From NCBI GenBank assembly GCA_020137815.1, contig CM035354.1, positions 2,818,342-2,882,341 of the forward strand: a stretch of DNA of 64,000 nucleotides, read 5' to 3'. This document shows positions 56,801 to 64,000 of the stretch, in pieces (within the stretch, counting starts at the first letter, position 1; each line of letters starts with the position of its first letter). Both the position numbers and the translations under genes were made by a program. Under the pieces are notes generated by a model. The model made no database searches and was not told where the DNA came from. It saw only the letters and a program-made list of their open reading frames with translations. The stretch is from Hormiphora californensis. Lineage: Eukaryota; Ctenophora; Tentaculata; Cydippida; Pleurobrachiidae.

Positions 56801-58679
56801 TTTTGTATTACCCGCTGAGAGCAGCACCAACAACTTGTCCCACATAGAAGAACTTGTTGATTTTCAGGCTGATCCAGGCTCTATCACAGTAGAGGTCCCA
56901 ATCAGTGGTGAAGTAGGCATCCTCCTGAACAGTCCATTGGAAATCTATACCCGCTTCTAGGTGGTAACTACACAGCCGATCCTTGTTAAACACTGATCCT
57001 ACAGTAATTGGAGGGGGGTGGTGGGTTAATTTTTAGAAGAAATAGTAGATCTATACTTGATGCTTCTGTCGTCTCTACAGAATGTTAAATAGCAATTATA
57101 TGTACCTGTAAAATTTTCTAGATGTGCAGAACGAGAGTCTGCTCCTCCTGCTGCTGCAGTGGCCTCAAGGCACTTGTCACCAGTGATGTTACCACGGTTA
57201 CTACGCATGTTACCATGGTTACTACTCATGTTACCATGGTTACTACTCATGTTACCATGGTTACTACATGTCCACTGTGAATATGGAATATGTCCAGCAA
57301 GCGTCTGGAAACTCGTTTGGGCAGCGGCACACTGAAAGAAAGGGTTTGGATAAAATGAATTATTTGAATAAATTCAAATCATACTAATATAAACTAAAAT
57401 GCTATGTCCAACGTGGTCCTCAACGTGTGGTGAAAGAATAAGGAACAATTATGAAAAATATGAAAAATATGAAAAACATGAAAAGCTAAAGCTGTAATTT
57501 GGAGTACTATATCTAGCTTTCATTGTTGGACCCTAATTTTTCTAGAACATAATAACAAATGTCTTGCTTGGTCATAGCACTGATTAGTTCTTCTGTGGAA
57601 GTTAGGGTAAGCTGGGGTAAAATGGCCCATTTTTTAACGTTTTAGGTTCTAAAATACGCAATTTATACAGCAGGAAGAAAAAAATTATATAGGCTATCCA
57701 ATGAAACCTTTTCCTTTCAGCCGAGCTAAATTTTAAAATCTACAAGTTTTATTTAATGGGTTAATTAATCAATTCAAATAATTTGGTGAGGCGTTTTTTG
57801 GAAAATTTGCACCGGGGCAAAGTGGCCCAAGCCAATAGCATTGCTCGATTTTATCACGTGCCTGGTGTTGTTAGACGAAACGATCAAACTAGGGGCAAAG
57901 TGGCCCATGTTCTGCACCGGAACATGGGCCACTTTGCCCCTAATTTGATCGTCTGTACTACATTTTTGTGCATTCCAATGTCACGTGGTATTGCAGGCGC
58001 CATTTCATTGGTCCTAGAGGTGGGCCACTTTGCCCCAGACCGGACCACTTTGCCCCGGAGAGTGGGCCATATTTGCCCCGATTTCACAAAATTGACAATT
58101 AAGACAACAAAAATGCCAATTTCTTCAAAAATTTTTATACCACGTTTTAGAGAATTATAAAGCCTAACTGGCAGTTTTTGCAAAATTAAAATCGGCCAAC
58201 CCAAACAGAAATGACAGCAGTTTTAAAGCGAAAATTCGGAACAGAACGAGCAGGTCTCCGCTGGAGAAAAAGTCACGTGACCACATGTAATAACTAGGGC
58301 CACTTTGCCCCATACATGGGCCACTTTACCCCACGGGCCATTTTACCCCAGCTTACCCTAATCTCCTGGCGTGTATCAAAACTAATTTTCATTTTGACGA
58401 TCATGCTGTTGTTTACTGTGAACCAAAAAACAAACTCCAGCTGCCCTGATAGGTCCTGAATGACATTATCCCCATATTCAACTAGTCAACCACTCATTTA
58501 TTGGTCACCCATAACTGACTACTTATGATTTAAAGACCTGGGTACTTTTTGTAAGTTGGTATACGTACAGAAGAAATTAATATAATTCCGAAAAGGAAGA
58601 CTCCGGCTTTGGTCCATTGTTTTAAACTTGTAAAACAAGTCCTCCACCGGCCGTCACCAGGTGTTAGAAACACCAGCAT
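50866..58679 (-). CDS. SLC22-like organic ion transporter (major facilitator superfamily)
   Basis: Exons: 58569-58679 (tentative first, KAGVFLFGIILISS), 57116-57331 (extracellular loop, N-glycosylation sites), 56812-56998 (FTTDWDLYCDRAW then FFYVGQVVGAALSG), 55803-55930 (FDYFGRRTSALAALVVS), 53523-53673 (LLEITPPRLKNPITCLFMC), 52891-52991 (GLLLILSTLAILLGPDSPHF), 52535-52667 (cytoplasmic loop), 51998-52119 (VAILSAIWFTISSLYYGF), about 51579-51756, 51306-51530 (TIYIFTFELIPTTHRGRVFS then ARIGSYAS), 51054-51165, 50866-50937 (cytoplasmic tail, stop). WDLYCD before TM2, DYFGRRT in the 2-3 loop, PDSPHFLL and ELIPTTHRG are SLC22 landmarks. It would be a plasma-membrane polyspecific carrier; substrate cannot be told. 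Confidence 0.85.
52331..52488. mobile_element. CCCCGATTTA MITE family, left-truncated copy
   Basis: Nearly identical internally to 12794-12969 but lacks the first terminal bases; right end CGGGATCCGACTGTA. Intron of the SLC22-like gene. Confidence 0.85.
53003..53517. repeat. (TTTG)n microsatellite filling an SLC22 intron
   Basis: About 515 bp of TTTG repeats with several TTGGGTTTG and TTTGTCCA interruptions. The intron runs 52992-53522, so the repeat begins about 10 bp from one splice site and 5 bp from the other. Almost the entire intron is microsatellite. Confidence 0.95.
54239..55870. repeat. 24-copy 68-bp minisatellite containing an exon end and its 5' splice site
   Basis: Minus-strand unit: CCTATACCTCATCTCCTTCC, GGTTCATTCAAG, then GTGAGTTTCCCAAATTCCCG. 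The first copy is the true end of exon 55803-55930 (LYLISFRFIQ) with its donor AAG|GTGAGT. Twenty-three further copies follow in the intron, with few substitutions, each retaining the donor. Confidence 0.95.
55950..56790. repeat. 22-bp minisatellite, about 38 copies
   Basis: Unit GTCGTCATGACAACAACATT then CT, with variants CACTCT, TTATGACAGC and TTACAACA. A longer block (ACTGATCTG ... CAATATTCTG) recurs, showing a higher-order duplication. Intron of the SLC22-like gene. Confidence 0.93.
57602..58361. mobile_element. 760-bp element built of GGGGCAAAGTGGCCCA motifs
   Basis: Terminal inverted repeats TTAGGGTAAGCTGGGGTAAA, ATGGCCC. About ten copies of GGGGYAAARTGGCCCA in both orientations, including a near-perfect hairpin at 57891-57938. 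No ORF of note. Intron of the SLC22-like gene. Confidence 0.85.
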
Positions 58680-58708
58680 GAGCTATTATTAGTTTTGGTG
58701 TAGTACTG

Positions 58709-58986
58709 CAGTTGGACCCCGATTTACAGTGCTGCTTGCAGTCAAAATACGGTAACGCAAAATACAGTAAGGAGACGCGCACGGTGCATAACGCGCGACA
58801 AAAAGTTCATGTGTCAGCACGTACTAGCGCCCTGATTGGTCACGGTTGCGCGTCGTCTTACTGTATCTTCGTTTTCCATTACCGTTTTCCCACTACAAGC
58901 GACCGTGTTACCGGGAGAATAAACTTCTCCCGGGGGAAAAACCGGCCTTTCCCCCGAGCATCCCGGTAAATTGGGGTCCGGATGTT
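58709..58986. mobile_element. CCCCGATTTA MITE interrupted by a Harbinger-like MITE
   Basis: Left part GTTGGACCCCGATTTA and right part TTACCGGGAG ... AAATTGGGGTCCGGATG are separated by 58727-58907, giving a nested insertion. Confidence 0.82.
58727..58907. mobile_element. Harbinger-like MITE nested in another MITE
   Basis: Terminal repeats CAGTGCTGCTTG and (inverse) CACGGTCGCTTGTAG, flanked by TTA on both sides. A 3-bp TWA duplication is typical of PIF/Harbinger elements. Confidence 0.78.
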
Positions 58987-59738
<752 letters not shown>

Positions 59739-59812
59739 CTCTCTTTCTCTCTCAGTTCAACATAATTATTCTAACCACATGCACATACACCTTAACCGAA
59801 GAACGACAACGA

Positions 59813-59848
<36 letters not shown>

Positions 59849-60465
59849 TAGCCTATTTTCTCCAGAAAATTGGTCCTGAATCACCATTTAATTCTTTCGT
59901 TCCAATATTTTTGACGCGCTCTATGTTGTTATACAGGCCCAATATAACATACATTGGTTGTACCAGTCTAAGCTTGGGCTGGGGGCACCGTCCGTGGTGG
60001 ATGAAGGTTGTTTTGAAAATCCCTTGTCCTGAATGTCTGATACAACTCCGGAAAACAGCCATCAGCTGCAAACCACCCATACTGCACATTGACCACTGAT
60101 CAATATGTGAAACTGTACTGGTCTAGAATGGGTCCATGCTGACCCTCTTAATTAGAATTAATTAGTTATTGTCCAGGTCTAATATATGTGCGTCAAATTC
60201 TAAGAAATGTTCATTTGCATTATTTGTGGTCTCATCAAAAGCATCCTCTACTATAATTTTCAATTTTTGTACCCGATTTTTGTACTTGGTTTTGCAGTTG
60301 AGCAAGGATCAGCCCTTCGAATTTTTATTAGTCGTGCTCCCCTCTCCTCCTCGGCATAAAGCTGGCAGTTGGCCATGGTGAGCTTCCACCACATGGGAAC
60401 CTCTCCAGTTTTCCGTATCCAACAGGAACTATCAGTATTTCTGATAATATCTCTAGTTTTCCTAT

Positions 60466-60574
60466 CAGAAACCGACCGAAACAAGTAAACGACCAATCAG
60501 AACTCGTTATTTAGGTCACGTGACTGGATATCAGCCAATCAGGCACCAGTATTTTCTGATTCGGTCGGTTCCTG
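60466..60574. mobile_element. hAT-like MITE, copy 10
   Basis: Ends CAGAAACCGACCGAA and TTCGGTCGGTTCCTG; TAGTTTTCCTAT occurs on both sides. The only copy outside a recognised gene. Confidence 0.88.
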
Positions 60575-61295
60575 ATCTTTATAGTTTTCCTATCCGTACT
60601 CCAAAGGAAACTAATTTCTGATAATATTATGTCACTCACAGCTACCATACCGTCATTTTGTTTTTCAGTAACACCAAGTCAACACGTGAACAACACGTGT
60701 GGTGTTCCCCGGCTTGTTTTCTCTCACGGTTGAGAGAACGCTACCAACCAAATGTGTCACCAAGCTGAAGCCAGCTTTAGCTCTCCCTCTCTTTCTTTCT
60801 CTCTCTCCCTCTCTCCCTTCATCGAAATAGACACACGAGTTTTTCACACACCACCATACCCATATGACACCACCGGGAGCTGCCATGACTCTTGTTGTAG
60901 TGAGAGGGAGGTATACTAATTATGACACCCATTACTAAATTGAACTGCAAAAGAGAACGAGGGAAATTCCAGAAAGTTGGGATTTTCAACTCCGTTTTCT
61001 CTCTATCTCTCACAGGTAAACAGAGATCCTTGTTGACAACCCTTTGACAGCCGGACCCACGTGTCATGTGGGGGAGAGAGCTAGGTTCATTATAGCTCTA
61101 AAATTGCAGCACGATATGTATAGTGGTGAAAAAATAATTTGATTTTAGGGACGTGCAAATGGAAATCGGGGAGATACTGCAACGCGGAGCCATGGAGTGT
61201 CAGTAATAGGCAGATGACACATGTGCTGGGTCCACGATAATAGGTTGGGGGTACCAGGAACAGCACGTGCTGAGGGTCGCATGCTGCGCGTGCCT

Positions 61296-61297
<2 letters not shown>
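60575..61297. other. No gene recognised
   Basis: Scattered CT-rich stretches; no exon with recognisable homology on either strand. The region 59850-60100 has a plus-strand ORF ending CKPPILHIDH that I could not assign. Confidence 0.4.

Positions 61298-61366
<69 letters not shown>
61298..61366. repeat. (GA)n microsatellite
   Basis: Pure GA for about 69 bp. A separate (CT)n follows at 61490-61540. Confidence 0.97.
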
Positions 61367-61369
<3 letters not shown>

Positions 61370-61498
61370 TAGATTATAAGGTACGATAATGAACCATAAA
61401 TTTGAGCCCAATTATATTCACTGAATGTTGTGATACAATAATTGCAAGTACTAAACATGATTTTCACTCCTACTCAGTACCTAGAGCTCTCTCTCTCC

Positions 61499-61540
<42 letters not shown>

Positions 61541-62125
61541 CCTCCATCTCTCCCTCGCTATTTCAACAGCTAGTTCCACCACATGTGACTCTATATAAAC
61601 AGGTTCAGTTCCCGGATACCATAATTAACTACTAGCAGCTTCTAGCTAAGCAGTAAAGTGCGGTATTGTTGTCCTTAGAATGCAAAGTTCTGGGGAAGAC
61701 TTCCTCGTTCTCGTTCCCAGTTGATTGATACCGATACTGGATACTATAGTCCTAGTCCGATACTGGATAGAGATACGATTCTGTTTGTAATTCTATCTGC
61801 TACGCGGTAAAGATCAACCCCATAAGAGCTGGACCTGATCAGTACTTAGGGTTCGGTCAACTTATTCTTTCCCCATTCTCCCTCTCCCTCTCTCTCCCTA
61901 TCTATTTTTCATTCTCTCTTTCTCTCTCCCTCGCTGGCACCCATCTGACCGGGGATCAAATGTAGACACTTCCTAGCCCCCCGAGTCTGTGACACGTTGA
62001 CAAATGCACGGCCACTATGTAGCTATTGTAGCCAGACTATGGCTTTAGTTGACACCGCGGCCCGCCCTCCATATATACTATCGTTCTATTGCTCATCTAC
62101 CCCTCTCTACACCCCAACCCCCCCC

Positions 62126-62245
62126 CCTCTCTCTCTCTCTCGGTCTCCCACCTACACAGGTTCTCTCTCTCTCTCTCTCTCTCATCTATCTCTCTCTCTC
62201 CTCTCTCTCTCTCGTCTTTCTCCTCTCTCTTCTCTCATCTCTCCG

Positions 62246-62284
<39 letters not shown>

Positions 62285-62326
62285 CTCATTTGTCTCTCTC
62301 TCTCTCTCCTCTCTCTCTCTCAGTCA

Positions 62327-62359
<33 letters not shown>

Positions 62360-62440
62360 CTCTCTCTCTCATCGCTCTTCTCTCTCTCTCTCTCCTCTCA
62401 TCTCTCTCTCTCTCTCTCTCTTCTCATCTCAAATCTCTCT
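62126..62440. repeat. CT-rich low-complexity block
   Basis: CTCTCT interrupted by ATCT, CGTCTT and TCCT. ORFs of LSLSLS residues through it are artefacts. Confidence 0.93.
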
Positions 62441-62574
62441 CCTCTCTTCCCCCTCTCTGGGAATTTATCGCCTCTCCCGTTAAATCGCTCGCAACAACGT
62501 CAAATCAAATAGACGGATAGCGATGGGCACATCGTCTGACACGGATAGTGATATTTTACATTTTGAAATATCTC

Positions 62575-62613
62575 CCTCTCTCTCTCTCTCTCTCTCTCGT
62601 CCTCTCCCCCCCC

Positions 62614-62671
<58 letters not shown>
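62575..62671. repeat. (CT)n tract
   Basis: Two CT runs separated by CGTCCTCTCCCCCCCC. Confidence 0.95.
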
Positions 62672-62675
<4 letters not shown>

Positions 62676-63219
62676 CCTATTTTGTCTCACTCTCACCAGC
62701 TCTTGTTGACATAGCGACAATTTTTCATGTGTTACAAAAAAGCTGGGACGGAATGGGAGATCACTCAATTATTAGTATAAGTTACGCGACATAGCGTCCC
62801 CCTCCCAATCCCACTGATCATGTCCCATTTTACTCCACCCTTTTATCATCATGGCAGAATCTATTGTATTTTAACCGGGCCTCTATTATATTGACCCATT
62901 GTGTCCTAATCAATCACTTTTTGTAATAACATCTGTAGTGGAGGAAGGTGTTGAATGGCCCTTTAAACTGCCCAATCAAGCCTCTATTTCTCAGGATCAG
63001 GGTCAAAGCAGGCTTGCTAGAAATTGAGAGAGAGATGAGATTGTAGCCGTAAATAGGGGCAGATAAATTGATATTATCTTGATATTCTTCTGAAAGACTC
63101 TTTGGAACAACGAAAGCTGTGCGATATATTTTTATATTGGAGTATATTTCCTTTGAGATGTATCTGCCATCCCATCTTTAATAGATCCTTTATCATCCTA
63201 TCAACTCTCTCTAGCCCTT

Positions 63220-63252
63220 TCTTTCTCTCTCCTCTCTCTCTCTCTACTCTCT

Positions 63253-63288
<36 letters not shown>

Positions 63289-63322
63289 CTCTCTCATCTC
63301 ATTCGTCCTGCGTCGTCTCTCC

Positions 63323-63353
<31 letters not shown>

Positions 63354-63395
63354 TCTCTCTCCTCTCTCTCTCTCTCTCTCTCCTCTCTCCCTCTC
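63220..63395. repeat. CT-rich low-complexity block
   Basis: CTCTCT with ATCTCATTCGTCCTGCGTCG interruption. Confidence 0.93.
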
Positions 63396-63875
63396 ACCCC
63401 ACCATCTGATATCTAAGATTGACACAAAGTATTTTAACATCAGTCTGATAAACGATGGATCCTGTCAAAACCTCGCATAGTTAGTTTCTTAAACGATAAA
63501 TGCATAAATCGTTTAAGAACCAATAAACCTTGAGTGCATTCATTTTAATTCCACTAACTATGATTTTTTACTTTGGACGTTGCCATTGTCACCATCATCG
63601 TGGTAGGACGATGGAATAAGGGTCAGCAAACACCTACGGCAAAATTTTAATTTTAAACCCAGACACACCAGCGTCTGTCAAAAAATCTCCCACAGTCACC
63701 ATCTCACGCGCCATTTTGACACTGTTAAAATGTCGCGTTGGATGACAAAATCTCGCGTTGGATGACAAAATGGTGCGCGAGATTGTGAGTTGTGACTGTG
63801 AGAATAGGGGGGGGGGGATTTTAAAGTGAGAGGTGCGCAAAAACGAAATTTGAAATAATGTCTAAACTAATTAGA

Positions 63876-63940
63876 AGCATGGGACCTTCACCAACTTGTT
63901 TCTTTTGATCCAAGGAACACTTTAGTGAAGGTCCCATGCT
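63876..63940. repeat. Inverted repeat
   Basis: AGCATGGGACCTTCAC and its reverse complement separated by about 33 bp. Confidence 0.88.
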
Positions 63941-64000
63941 GCAGTCTCTCCAACCAACCAACTGCAACAGTGCAACGTGTCATCTAATTAAATTCACGAA

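Larger units (their letters stand above)
62700..64000. other. No gene recognised apart from repeats
   Basis: Holds the 63220 CT block, a hairpin at 63487-63519 (TTCTTAAACGAT and inverse), a duplicated TCGCGTTGGATGACAAAAT at 63732-63770 and the inverted repeat at 63876-63940. Confidence 0.4.

Noticed and set aside
59779..60099. Plus-strand ORF ending GWGHRPWWMKVVLKIPCPEC then CKPPILHIDH as a transposase fragment
   Set aside because: The tail looks protein-like, but I could not assign it to a family and its 5' part is microsatellite.

Overview
The window is nuclear DNA of an intron-rich metazoan. Exons are about 70-250 bp with canonical GT..AG junctions, and the proteins include kringle, SLC22, AND-1/Ctf4 and ERGIC families. 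I cannot fix the phylum; dense MITEs and minisatellites with compact introns fit a marine invertebrate, possibly non-bilaterian. No prokaryotic operons, rRNA, CRISPR or intact tRNA gene were seen. All gene models below were spliced by eye, so exon edges are approximate.

Layout. 250-16414 (-): one very large secreted protein of about 42 exons, with a signal peptide, three kringles and cysteine-rich EGF/GCC2-like segments; its 3' end lies outside the window. 16994-32799 (+): four head-to-tail paralogues of the ERGIC1/Erv41 cargo-receptor family. An intron of the third holds a 6.85-kb inverted-repeat element with a 1218-aa reverse transcriptase-endonuclease ORF. 33201-43112 (-): a WDHD1/AND-1/Ctf4 orthologue carrying a truncated CR1/L2-type LINE in an intron. 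43790-47069 (-): small YSDGSYSYSN-type protein genes, one internally duplicated and one interrupted near its 3' end by an element containing a 63-bp satellite. 47461-48943 (-): a protein with C2HC-type zinc fingers. 49183-50152 (-): an intronless HSD11B1-like short-chain dehydrogenase with a frameshift in its catalytic motif. 50866 to about 58679 (-): an SLC22-like transporter whose introns are largely minisatellite. 58.7-64 kb: no recognisable gene, mostly (CT)n tracts and MITEs.

The strongest unusual signal is how repeats relate to splice sites. At least nine tandem duplications span an exon-intron junction, including one acceptor present 24 times (34-bp unit) and one donor present 24 times (68-bp unit). 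A hAT-like MITE of about 109 bp with 8-bp target duplications occurs ten times; eight copies lie within 30 bp of a splice site, and in two the duplicated target is exactly the first eight intron bases. The second strong signal is a restriction-like-endonuclease retrotransposon lying between two (CT)n tracts inside a palindromic DNA element with 600-bp arms. Third, an 11-copy minisatellite carrying RFX X-box motifs abuts the WDHD1 start codon.
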